DNA of 52,519 nucleotides, taken from contig NZ_VCKZ01000010.1 in the NCBI RefSeq assembly GCF_005889745.1, positions 1 to 52,519 on the forward strand, written 5' to 3'. Below are positions 38,823 to 46,741 of this stretch, in pieces (positions within the stretch are counted from its first letter, which is position 1; the number at the start of each line of letters is the position of its first letter). The notes under the pieces are model-generated. The model was not told the origin of the DNA and searched no databases. It saw nothing but the letters and a program-made list of their open reading frames with translations. This DNA is from Actinomadura geliboluensis (lineage in GTDB: Bacteria; Actinomycetota; Actinomycetes; Streptosporangiales; Streptosporangiaceae). A program made the translations under genes and the position numbers.

Positions 38823-40529
38823 TCAGGCGGTCTCCTCCTCCGGCCGGGCGTGCATCGGCAGCAGGAACGTCGCCAGGAAGGTGAGGCCGAGCATCCCGAC
38901 CTCGACCCACAGCGTGATCTTCATGGCGTCGCTGAAGCCCGTCTTGGCCGAGTGCTCGCCGGCCAGCGCGACCGCCTTCCGCACGGCGGGCGCCGACTGC
39001 GGCGCGGCGGCGAGCGCGGCCCCGACGTCGCCCTCCAGCCGGCGGCACGACGCGGGGACGGCGGCGGAGTCCTTGGCGGTGGCGCGGTCGTGGCCGCAGT
39101 CGCGCAGCCCGGCCACCACCCGGTCCCGCACCGGGGCCGGGACGGACGCGGCGGCGAGGTCGCGGCGCAGCGCGGCCGCTCCGTCGTCGGCGGCGCCCGC
39201 CACGTGCCCGCCGAGCAGGCCGAAGAAGACCGTGCCGAGGACGGCGGCGCCGAGCGCGCTGCCGAGCTGCTGGACGGCGGTGAGCGTGCCGCCCGCCGAC
39301 CCGGTCTCCTCGGGCTCGACGCCGGCGAGGACGGTGTCGAAGAACGGCGCCATCAGCATGCCCATGCCGAGGCCGGTCACGGTCAGGGCGGGGACGAGCT
39401 GCCAGGGCGTGACGCCGATCCCCGCGACCTGGAGCGTGGCGTAGGTCGCGGCGATGCCGCCGGCCATGATGACGGTGCCCGCGTGGATGACCGTCCGGCC
39501 GAAGCGCTGCACGGCCTGCGCGACGCCGAACCCGATGATGATGCCGGCCGACCAGGGGATCTGGGCGAGGCCGGCCTTGAGGGGGGAGTACCCGAGGCCC
39601 ATCTGGAAGAACAGCGCGAGCACCAGGCCGAGGCCCGCCATTCCGGAGAAGAACACCAGGCCGACGACCAGGCCGCCGGTGAAGCCGCGCTTGCGGAACA
39701 GGCTCGGCACGATCAGCGGGTCGCCGCCGCCGCGCTGCTTGCGGGACTCGTACCAGGCGAACAGGCCCCAGACGAGCAGGGAGGCGCCCATCATCAGGAA
39801 CGTCCAGAGCGGCCAGTCGTGCTCGCGGCCCTGGACGATCGGGTAGACGAGCAGGCCGGCGGCGACGGAGGCCAGGAGGGCGCCGGGGAGGTCGAGCCGG
39901 GACGCGTGCTCGGCGCGCCCCTCGGGCAGGAACTTCAGCCCGGCCAGCACGGCGGCGATGCCGAGCGGCAGGTTGATCAGGAAGATCATGCGCCAGCCGG
40001 TGCCGAAGAAGTCGGCGTCGATCAGCCAGCCGGCCAGCACCGGGCCGCCGACCGAGGACAGCCCCATCACCGGGCCGAACAGCCCGAACGCGGCGCCCAT
40101 CTCCTTGGCGGAGAACATCTGCTTGATCATTCCGATGCCCTGCGGCAGCATCATCGCGCCGAACAGGCCCTGCACGACGCGGGCGCCGACCAGCATCCCG
40201 GGGGAGACGGCCACGCCGCACAGCAGCGAGCCGACCGTGAAGCCGGCGGCGCCGAGGAGGAACATCCGCTTGCGGCCGTAGAGGTCGCCGAGGCGGCCGC
40301 CGGTGATGAGGCCGACCGCCATGGCCAGGGTGTAGCCGGCGGCGAGCCACTGGATGGTGGCGGCGGATCCGCCCAGCTCGGCGCGGATCGTGGGCGCCGC
40401 GATGTTGGTGATCAGCGCGTCCAGCATGTCCATGACCTCGCCGGCGAGGATCACGAACAGGGCGACCCAGCGCCAGCGGTAGCCGGCCTCCGCGGTGCCC
40501 TTGGCGGTGGGCGTCAGTGTCTGCGTCAT
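38823..40529 (-). CDS. MFS drug efflux transporter, DHA2 (14-TM, EmrB/QacA) family
   Basis: A 568-residue proton-driven exporter. The N-terminal half shows WVALFVILAGEVMDMLDALITNIAAPTI, the motif-A loop GGRLGDLYGRKRMFLLG, and motif C near FGPVMGLSSVGGPVLAGWLI, all typical of DHA2 pumps. Between the last two helices is an external loop of about 80 residues with two Cys (RDCGHDRA, PASCRRL). ATG 40529 has GGAGACGACC upstream. It is divergent from the TetR gene, and three identical palindromes lie in its promoter region, so repression by that TetR is very likely. Substrates unknown. Confidence 0.92.
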   Translation of the reverse strand: MTQTLTPTAKGTAEAGYRWRWVALFVILAGEVMDMLDALITNIAAPTIRAELGGSAATIQWLAAGYTLAMAVGLITGGRLGDLYGRKRMFLLGAAGFTVGSLLCGVAVSPGMLVGARVVQGLFGAMMLPQGIGMIKQMFSAKEMGAAFGLFGPVMGLSSVGGPVLAGWLIDADFFGTGWRMIFLINLPLGIAAVLAGLKFLPEGRAEHASRLDLPGALLASVAAGLLVYPIVQGREHDWPLWTFLMMGASLLVWGLFAWYESRKQRGGGDPLIVPSLFRKRGFTGGLVVGLVFFSGMAGLGLVLALFFQMGLGYSPLKAGLAQIPWSAGIIIGFGVAQAVQRFGRTVIHAGTVIMAGGIAATYATLQVAGIGVTPWQLVPALTVTGLGMGMLMAPFFDTVLAGVEPEETGSAGGTLTAVQQLGSALGAAVLGTVFFGLLGGHVAGAADDGAAALRRDLAAASVPAPVRDRVVAGLRDCGHDRATAKDSAAVPASCRRLEGDVGAALAAAPQSAPAVRKAVALAGEHSAKTGFSDAMKITLWVEVGMLGLTFLATFLLPMHARPEEETA

Positions 40530-40547
40530 GGTCGTCTCCAGGGGAGG

Positions 40548-40595
40548 GAACAGCGTTCGTGGCGCGAACATTGTTCTATGGAAGGAACGGCGTTC
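40548..40595. promoter_or_regulatory. Three GAAC-N3-GTTC operators upstream of the efflux gene
   Basis: GAACAGCGTTC (40548-40558), GAACATTGTTC (40566-40576) and GAACGGCGTTC (40585-40595) are spaced 18 and 19 bp from start to start, with a further GTTC half-site at 40610. The first palindrome is 19 nt upstream of the efflux ATG. Regular spacing suggests cooperative binding of a TetR dimer array. Confidence 0.75.
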
Positions 40596-40648
40596 GTGTC
40601 AAGTACGATGTTCGGGTAGTCGATTTTCTCTCGCCAAGAGAGAAGATA

Positions 40649-40681
40649 TATCGCGTATCGCGATTGTCAAGATGTATCGCG
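40649..40681. promoter_or_regulatory. TATCGCG repeats upstream of the TetR gene
   Basis: TATCGCG occurs at 40649, 40656 and 40675. The first two create the inverted repeat TCGCG-TAT-CGCGA (40651-40663). This set sits immediately before the tetR start and differs in sequence from the GAACN3GTTC array, so it may be bound by a different protein. Confidence 0.5.
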
Positions 40682-40699
40682 AGATTGGGAGGTCGCGAC

Positions 40700-41434
40700 G
40701 TGCCCACCGCAGCGCTGCCGACGCCGCCCGGCCGCAGGCCCCGCAAGACCGGGCCGCCGCGCCGGCCGCTCACCCAGGAGGCCGTCGTCGAGACGGCGAT
40801 CCGCGTGCTGGACGCGGAGGGGCTGGAGGCGGTCACCATGCGCCGCGTCGCGCAGGAGCTGGGCACCGGGCCCGCGTCCCTCTACGCCCACGTCACCGGC
40901 AAGGAGGAGCTGCGCGAGCTGATGCTCGACCGGGTCGCCGCCGAGATCCGGCTGCCCGTCCCCGACCCGGCGCGCTGGCAGGAGCAGCTCAAGGAGCTGG
41001 CGCGCGAGATCCGCCGCGTCTACACCTCGCACCGCGACATCGCGATGGTCTCGATGGGGCTCATCCCCACCGGCCCCCACCTGCTGGACGTCGCCGAGGC
41101 GCAGATCGCCCTCATGCTGGCCGGCGGGGTCCCGCGGGAGATCGCGGGGATCGCCGTCGACACCCTCGGCATGTTCCTCGACGCCGACGCCATCGAGGAC
41201 ACGGTCTACGTGGCGCGGACGCCGGAGGGCCAGAACCCCTGGGAGCACCTGCAGGCGTACCTCAAGCAGGTCCAGGAGTACTTCGCGGCCCTGCCGCCCG
41301 AGCGCTACCCCAACCTCGTCGGCATGGTGGACGAGCTCACCGGGGAGAGCGGCGACGGGCGGTTCGAGTTCGGGCTGGACCTCCTCGTCCGGGGCATCGC
41401 GTCCTACGCCGAGGGGGAGGAGCGCCCCGGCTAG
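40700..41434 (+). CDS. TetR/AcrR-family repressor with TetR_C_1-type ligand domain
   Basis: A 244-residue regulator. A short basic N-terminus (GRRPRKTGPPRRPLTQEAVV) precedes the helix-turn-helix (TMRRVAQELGTGPASLYAHVTGKEEL, about residues 50-75), which matches the TetR subclass itself (GTGPASLYAHV). The C-terminal ligand domain has the IRRVYTSHRDIAMVSMG and FGLDLLVRGIA segments typical of TetR_C_1. GTG 40700 has GGGAGG 8 nt upstream. Divergence from the DHA2 pump indicates a local repressor-pump pair induced by the pump's substrate. Its stop shares the palindrome CTAG with the stop of the convergent PARG-like gene. Confidence 0.9.
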   Translation: MPTAALPTPPGRRPRKTGPPRRPLTQEAVVETAIRVLDAEGLEAVTMRRVAQELGTGPASLYAHVTGKEELRELMLDRVAAEIRLPVPDPARWQEQLKELAREIRRVYTSHRDIAMVSMGLIPTGPHLLDVAEAQIALMLAGGVPREIAGIAVDTLGMFLDADAIEDTVYVARTPEGQNPWEHLQAYLKQVQEYFAALPPERYPNLVGMVDELTGESGDGRFEFGLDLLVRGIASYAEGEERPG

Positions 41435-42258
41435 GCGAAGACCCGCTCGAACGCGACCTGCCGCGGGGAGCCCGCGGCGGTGTCCCACACCGCGAAGACG
41501 ACGTGCTCGAACCGCCCAGCGAACTCGCCGCCGGGGCGCAGCGGCCCGGCGAACGCCTCGGCGACCTCGGCCGGGTCGTTGCGGAACACGCCGCAGCCCC
41601 ACGCGCCGAGGACCAGCCGCGCGTGCCCGCGCGCGAGCGCCAGGGCGAGCACCTTGCGGGCCCGCAGCCGGAGGACGGCCGGGATCCGCGCGGCCGCGGC
41701 GCCGTCCCGGATCGCGCCGCGGTTCGGCGCCGGGGACGTCACGAACGCGATGCCGTACGGCTCGTCGAGCAGCCGCCCGGCGTCGTCCCGGAACACCGGC
41801 ACGCCGGGCGAGTAGATCATGTGGTCGCTGTAGAGGAGGTCGCGCTGCTCGCGGTGGAAGTCGTAGAACTCCCTGGCCGACAGCAGCGACCTGTAGAGGC
41901 CGGACGAGCGCGCCAGCCCCTCCTCCTGGGCGTGCGCCCCGTTGAGGAAGCCGCCGCCCGGGTTCTTCGCGGACGCGAAGTTGAGCGCGAGCGGGTCCGT
42001 GTCCCCGCCGCACAGCCGGCGGGCGGCGGCGAGCGTCGTCTCGCCGGTCACCTCGATCCGCGTTTCCGCGAACCCGGCGCCGGGCGGGCGCCCGAGGAGC
42101 GCGTCCAGTTCGTCGGGGCGGTAGAGGACGGTGCCCTCGACGGCGCGGGAGAGGCCGTCCGCGATCGAGATCGTGCGGCCGGAGGGTGCCGTGTAGTCGC
42201 CGCGTTCGAGGATGGCCACGGTCTCCTGCGCGGTCATCCGGCGGGGATGTCTGCTCAT
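41431..42258 (-). CDS. Bacterial PARG-type ADP-ribose hydrolase (TIGR02452 family)
   Basis: A roughly 275-residue macrodomain-fold hydrolase. The diagnostic PARG signature GGG-x(6-8)-QEE is present as GGGFLNGAHAQEEG, preceded by LALNFASAKNPGG and followed by ARSSGLYRSLL. The C-terminal part has LVLGAWGCGVFRNDPAEVAEAFAGPL and FEHVVFAVWD, as in TIGR02452 proteins. Members remove ADP-ribose polymers or single groups. It is divergent from hen1-pnkp across about 65 bp, suggesting a link to RNA repair. The start is uncertain: ATG 42258 is used here, but ATG 42270 and ATG 42237 are also in frame. Its stop overlaps the TetR stop at CTAG. Confidence 0.87.
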   Translation of the reverse strand: MSRHPRRMTAQETVAILERGDYTAPSGRTISIADGLSRAVEGTVLYRPDELDALLGRPPGAGFAETRIEVTGETTLAAARRLCGGDTDPLALNFASAKNPGGGFLNGAHAQEEGLARSSGLYRSLLSAREFYDFHREQRDLLYSDHMIYSPGVPVFRDDAGRLLDEPYGIAFVTSPAPNRGAIRDGAAAARIPAVLRLRARKVLALALARGHARLVLGAWGCGVFRNDPAEVAEAFAGPLRPGGEFAGRFEHVVFAVWDTAAGSPRQVAFERVFA

Positions 42259-42324
42259 ATCGCGCCGCATTCTTCCGGAAAAAGGAATGCGAATCATCAG
42301 GTTATGTCCGCCACACTGGGGCGC

Positions 42325-43785
42325 GTGCTTCTGACGATCACCACGACCATGGACCAGGCGACCGACCTGGGATTCCTGCTGCACAAGCATCCCGAGCGCG
42401 TGCAGCGCTTCGAGCAGTCCTTCGGCACGGCGCACGTCTTCTACCCCGACGCCGGCGAACGGCGCTGCACGGCGGCGCTACTGCTGGACGTCGACCCGGT
42501 CAAGCTCGTGCGGACGCGCGGCAGAGGCACGCCGGACTTCTCCCTCGGCCAGTACGTGAACGACCGCCCCTACGCGGCGTCGTCGCTGCTCGCGTCCGCC
42601 ATGGCCGGCGTCTTCCGCACCGCGATGCGCGGCCGGTGCGACGCCCGTCCCGACCTGGCGGGGTCGCCGATCCCGCTGGAGGTCGTCCTGCCGGCCCTGC
42701 CGTGCCGGGGCGGGCCGGAGCAGGCCGAGCGGTTCTTCGCGCCGCTGGGCTGGGACGTGTCGGCGGTGCCCGTCCCGCTCGACCCGGAGTTCGCCGAGTG
42801 GGGTGACTCCCGGTACGTGACGCTCACGCTGACCGGGACGCTGCGGCTCGCGGACGCGCTCAACCAGCTGTACGTGCTGCTGCCCGTCCTGGACGACGCC
42901 AAGCACTACTGGCTCGCGCCCGACGAGGTCGACAAGCTCATCCGGGCGGGGGAGGGCTGGCTCGCCGCGCACCCCGACCGCGGCGCCATCACCCGGCGCT
43001 ACCTGGCGAACCGGCGCGCGCTCGTCCGCACCGCGCTGGGCCGCCTCGCCGACGCCGAGGACGCCGCCGACGAGGAGCTCGACCCCGTGCACGTCGAGGA
43101 GGAGCAGGCACCCGATGCGGAGCAGGGGTCCGAGGCGGAGCAGGCGTCCGGGGCGGAGGAGGAGAAGACCGTCCCGCTCGCGGAGCGGCGCCTCCAGGCG
43201 GTCGTGAAGGCGCTGCGCGACGAGAACGCCCGGCGCGTCATCGACCTCGGCTGCGGCTCGGGGAAGCTGCTGGCGCTGCTCGCCAGGGACGACTTCTTCG
43301 GCGAGATCGCCGGCGCCGACGTCTCGCACCGCGCGCTGAGCCACGCCTGGCGGCGGCTGCGCTGGGACGACCGGTCGCGCCCGCACCACGGCGACCGGGC
43401 CGGCCGCGTCCGGGACGTCTTCCAGGGCGCGCTCACCTACGCCGACGAGCGGTTCGCCGGCTACGAGGCGGCGGTGCTGATGGAGGTCATCGAGCACGTC
43501 GACCCGCCGCGGCTCGGCGCCGTCGAGCGGGTGGTGTTCGGGCACGCCGCGCCCCGCGTGGTCGTCGTCACGACCCCGAACGCCGAGTACAACGTCCGCT
43601 ACGAGGGGCTCGCGCCGGGCGCGATGCGCCACTCCGACCACCGCTTCGAATGGACGCGGGCCGAGTTCCGCGCCTGGGCGGACCGGGTCGCCGCCGCGCA
43701 CGGCTACCGCGTCCGCCACGTGCCCGTCGGCGACGACGACCCCGAGGTCGGCGCGCCCACCCAGATGGGGGTCTTCACCCGATGA
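42325..43785 (+). CDS. hen1: 3'-terminal RNA ribose 2'-O-methyltransferase Hen1
   Basis: RNA repair methyltransferase of about 487 residues. The N-terminal domain begins MLLTITTTMDQATDLGFLLHKHPERVQ and activates the Pnkp ligase in characterised homologues. An acidic linker (about 245-285) leads to the C-terminal methyltransferase with SAM motif VIDLGCGSGKLLALL (about 304-318), the Mn2+ ligands Glu387, Glu390 and His391 in MEVIEHVD, and a further His in MRHSDHRFEW. The enzyme 2'-O-methylates the 3' end of a broken RNA before sealing, so the mended RNA resists a second cut. GTG 42325 matches family N-termini; ATG 42304 would add seven residues. ATGA overlap with pnkp. Confidence 0.93.
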   Translation: MLLTITTTMDQATDLGFLLHKHPERVQRFEQSFGTAHVFYPDAGERRCTAALLLDVDPVKLVRTRGRGTPDFSLGQYVNDRPYAASSLLASAMAGVFRTAMRGRCDARPDLAGSPIPLEVVLPALPCRGGPEQAERFFAPLGWDVSAVPVPLDPEFAEWGDSRYVTLTLTGTLRLADALNQLYVLLPVLDDAKHYWLAPDEVDKLIRAGEGWLAAHPDRGAITRRYLANRRALVRTALGRLADAEDAADEELDPVHVEEEQAPDAEQGSEAEQASGAEEEKTVPLAERRLQAVVKALRDENARRVIDLGCGSGKLLALLARDDFFGEIAGADVSHRALSHAWRRLRWDDRSRPHHGDRAGRVRDVFQGALTYADERFAGYEAAVLMEVIEHVDPPRLGAVERVVFGHAAPRVVVVTTPNAEYNVRYEGLAPGAMRHSDHRFEWTRAEFRAWADRVAAAHGYRVRHVPVGDDDPEVGAPTQMGVFTR

Positions 43786-46328
43786 CCGAGATCAAGGTCC
43801 CGGAGGCGGGGCTCGTCGTGCTGGTCGGCGTGACCGGGTCCGGCAAGTCCCACTTCGCGCGCAAGCACTTCGCCCCGACGCAGGTGGTGTCGTCCGACTT
43901 CTGCCGCGGCGTCGTGTCGGACGACGAGAACGACCAGTCCGCGAGCGGCGACGCGTTCGACCTGCTCCACTACATCGTGGCCAAGCGGCTGCGGCGCGGG
44001 CTGCTGACCGTTGTGGACGCGACGAATGTGCAGACCAGGGCCCGCGAGGCGCTGCTGCGGATCGCCAAGGACCACGACGTCCTGTCCGTCGCGATCGTGC
44101 TGGACGTGCCGGAGAGCCTCGCCGCGGAGCGGAACGCGACGCGGCCCGACCGGGACCTGCCGCCGCACGTGATCCCGCGCCAGCGCCGTGAGCTGCGGCG
44201 CGGCATGCGTGACCTGGCCCGCGCGTTCCGCCGGTACTACGTGCTGACGGGCGCGGAGGAGATCGACGCCGCGACGATCGTCCGCGAGAAGGCGTGGAAC
44301 GACAGGCGGGAGCTGACCGGCCCGTTCGACATCGTCGGCGACGTGCACGGCTGCCGCGCGGAGCTGGAGGACCTCCTCACCGGCCTCGGCTACGAGATCG
44401 AGCGGGACGCGCGGGGGCGGGCCGTCGGCGCGAACCACCCCGGCGGGCGCACCGCCGTGTTCGTCGGCGACCTCGTCGACCGCGGGCCCGACTCGCCGGG
44501 CGTGCTGCGCCTGGTCATGGGCATGGTCGCCGCCGGCGACGCGCTGTGCGTCTCGGGCAACCACGAGGCGAAGCTCGTCCGTGCGCTGCGCGGACGCAAG
44601 GTGCGGGTGGCGCACGGCCTGGAGAACTCCCTGGAGCAGTTCGCCGCCGAGGACGACGACTTCCGCGACGGCGCGCTGGAGTTCATGGACGGACTCATCA
44701 GCCATTACATGCTGGACGGCGGCCGCCTGGTCGTGGCCCACGCCGGGCTCAAGGAGGCTTACCACGGACGGGCGTCCGGAAGGGTCCGCTCGTTCGCGCT
44801 CTACGGCGACACCACGGGGGAGACCGACGAGTACGGGCTGCCCGTCCGGTACCCGTGGGCGCGCGACTACCGGGGCAAGGCCATGGTCGTGTACGGGCAC
44901 ACGCCCGTCCCCGAGGCGGAGTGGGTCAACAACACCATCTGCCTGGACACCGGTGCCGTGTTCGGCGGGAAGCTGACCGCGCTGCGCTATCCGGAGCGTG
45001 AGCTGGCGTCGGTTCCGGCCCGGCAGGTCTGGTACGAGCCGACGCGTCCGCTGGAGGCCCCGGCCGCGGGCGGTTCGCGGGAGAACGACGTCCTGAACAT
45101 CGGCGACGTCCTCGGCAACGGCGGGGTGGAGACCCGCCTCATGGGCCGCGTCGCGGTCCGAGAGGAGAACGCGATGGCCGCGCTGGAGGTGATGAGCCGG
45201 TTCGCGGTGGACCCGCGCTGGCTCGTCTACCTGCCGCCCACCATGGCGCCCGCCGAGACCTCGGCGCTGCCCGGACACCTGGAGCACCCGGCCGAGGCCC
45301 TCGCCGCCTACCGGGACAAGGGCGTCGCCCGGGTCGTGTGCGAGGAGAAGCACATGGGCTCGCGCGCCGTGGCCGTCGTCTGCCGCGACGCCGCCGTGGC
45401 CGCCGAGCGCTTCGGCGTGGCGGACGGGACGACCGGCGCCGTCTACACCCGTACCGGGCGCTCGTTCTTCCGCGACCCGTCCCGCACGTCCGAGGTCCTG
45501 GACCGGCTGCGCGCCGCGATCGGCGCCGCCGGGCTCTGGGACGAGCTGGACACCGGATGGCTCGTCATCGACGGCGAGCTGCTGCCGTGGTCGGCGAAGG
45601 CCATGGAGCTCATCCGCACGCAGTACGCGGCGACCGGTGCGGCGGCCCGCGCGGCCCTGCCGATGGCAGCCGACGCTCTCGCGCGCGCGGAGGCACGCGG
45701 GCTCGACCTTGATGGTCTCCGCGAGCACATCGACCGGCGCGCCGCCAACGCGTCCCGCTTCAGGGACGCCTACGCGCGGTACTGCTGGACGGTGGACGGC
45801 CTGGACGGGCTGCAGTTCGCGCCGTTCCAGATCCTCGCGGGAGAAGGCCGCTCCTGGGCGGACGCGCGCGACCACGAATGGCACATGGCCGTGGCGGAAA
45901 GGCTCGCGGAAGGCGACGCGACCGGGCTCATCAAGCGGACGGCCTCGGTGACCGTGGACCTGGAGTCGCCGGAGTCGGAGACCGCCGTCACCGAATGGTG
46001 GGAGAAGCTCACCGCCTCCGGCGGCGAGGGCATGGTCGTCAAGCCGCTGGGCCCGGTCCCGGACGGCGCGAAGATCCAGCCCGGCGTCAAGTGCCGGGGG
46101 CCGGAGTACCTGCGGATCATCTACGGGCCCGACTACCGCGAGCCGGCGAACCTCGACCGGCTGCGCCGCCGGTCGCTCGGCCGGAAGCGGTCGCTGGCGA
46201 TGCGCGAGCACGCGCTCGGCACCGAGGCGCTCGCCCGGCTCGCCGCCGGGGAGCCGCTGTGGCGCGTCCACCAGGCGGTCTTCGCGGTGCTGGCGCTGGA
46301 GTCCGAGCCCGTCGACCCGCGCCTGTAG
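43782..46328 (+). CDS. pnkp: Polynucleotide kinase-phosphatase-ligase Pnkp (bacterial RNA repair)
   Basis: Three-domain RNA end-healing and sealing enzyme of 848 residues. Kinase domain: P-loop VGVTGSGKSH (Lys22, Ser23) and the lid RPDRDLPPHVIPRQRRELR. Phosphatase domain (about 180-390): DIVGDVHGC, FVGDLVDRGPDS, CVSGNHEAKLVR and VVYGHTPV metal-binding motifs. C-terminal adenylyltransferase/ligase domain: EEKHMGSRAV with nucleophile Lys523, WLVIDGELLPW and GEGMVVKPLG. Together with Hen1 it repairs RNAs, notably tRNAs cut by ribotoxins. The ATG overlaps the hen1 stop (ATGA), so the two are made together. A terminator follows. Confidence 0.96.
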   Translation: MTEIKVPEAGLVVLVGVTGSGKSHFARKHFAPTQVVSSDFCRGVVSDDENDQSASGDAFDLLHYIVAKRLRRGLLTVVDATNVQTRAREALLRIAKDHDVLSVAIVLDVPESLAAERNATRPDRDLPPHVIPRQRRELRRGMRDLARAFRRYYVLTGAEEIDAATIVREKAWNDRRELTGPFDIVGDVHGCRAELEDLLTGLGYEIERDARGRAVGANHPGGRTAVFVGDLVDRGPDSPGVLRLVMGMVAAGDALCVSGNHEAKLVRALRGRKVRVAHGLENSLEQFAAEDDDFRDGALEFMDGLISHYMLDGGRLVVAHAGLKEAYHGRASGRVRSFALYGDTTGETDEYGLPVRYPWARDYRGKAMVVYGHTPVPEAEWVNNTICLDTGAVFGGKLTALRYPERELASVPARQVWYEPTRPLEAPAAGGSRENDVLNIGDVLGNGGVETRLMGRVAVREENAMAALEVMSRFAVDPRWLVYLPPTMAPAETSALPGHLEHPAEALAAYRDKGVARVVCEEKHMGSRAVAVVCRDAAVAAERFGVADGTTGAVYTRTGRSFFRDPSRTSEVLDRLRAAIGAAGLWDELDTGWLVIDGELLPWSAKAMELIRTQYAATGAAARAALPMAADALARAEARGLDLDGLREHIDRRAANASRFRDAYARYCWTVDGLDGLQFAPFQILAGEGRSWADARDHEWHMAVAERLAEGDATGLIKRTASVTVDLESPESETAVTEWWEKLTASGGEGMVVKPLGPVPDGAKIQPGVKCRGPEYLRIIYGPDYREPANLDRLRRRSLGRKRSLAMREHALGTEALARLAAGEPLWRVHQAVFAVLALESEPVDPRL

Positions 46329-46364
46329 ACCCGTGCCTGTAGACCGGCTCCGGCCGTGGACGCG

Positions 46365-46400
46365 CGTACGGCCCGCCTCCGTGAAGGGGCGGGCCGTACG
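46365..46400. terminator. 13-bp hairpin after pnkp
   Basis: CGTACGGCCCGCC (46365-46377) pairs perfectly with 46388-46400, between pnkp and the convergent zinc-ribbon gene. Confidence 0.85.
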
Positions 46401-46407
46401 TGACGCG

Positions 46408-46674
46408 TCAGGTCGAGAACAGCATGTGGAAGACGCTGCCGTGGTGGGGGCGGTGGTGCCCGCCGTGGTGATGGTGGTGCACCGCCGGCGCGCCCCACCC
46501 CGGTGCCGCGGCGGCGGGCGGCGGCGGGGCCGCCCGGTACTGCGACTCCATCTGGCTCAGGGCCTCCAGCTCGCCGTAGTCGAGGAAGATGCCCCGGCAG
46601 CTGTCACATTGCTCGATGTGGACGCCGCTGCGGGTGTAGGTCCGCATCACGCCACGACACTTAGGGCAGTGCAT
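46408..46674 (-). CDS. TFIIB-type zinc-ribbon protein with His-rich tail
   Basis: An 88-residue protein. The N-terminal zinc ribbon has MHCPKCRGVM and EQCDSCRGIFLDYGELEAL, matching the zf-TFIIB family (CPxC...CxxCxGxWLDxGEL). After a Pro/Ala linker comes a C-terminal tail with ten His in under 20 residues (VHHHHHGGHHRPHHG). The tail could bind Ni, Co or Zn. The function of the family in bacteria is unknown. ATG 46674 with AAGG upstream. It follows the APH-fold gene on the same strand by 67 nt. Confidence 0.82.
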   Translation of the reverse strand: MHCPKCRGVMRTYTRSGVHIEQCDSCRGIFLDYGELEALSQMESQYRAAPPPPAAAAPGWGAPAVHHHHHGGHHRPHHGSVFHMLFST

Positions 46675-46741
46675 CGCCTTGTCGTCCTTCCGGTCTGGAT
46701 CCCCAGGTAGAGGCTAAATGTAGGGCAGGTTTCGCGCCACG

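Noticed and set aside
41431..41434. Shared CTAG stop palindrome of the TetR and PARG genes as a special signal
   Set aside because: CTAG gives TAG on both strands by chance in compact convergent genes; no further structure supports a function.
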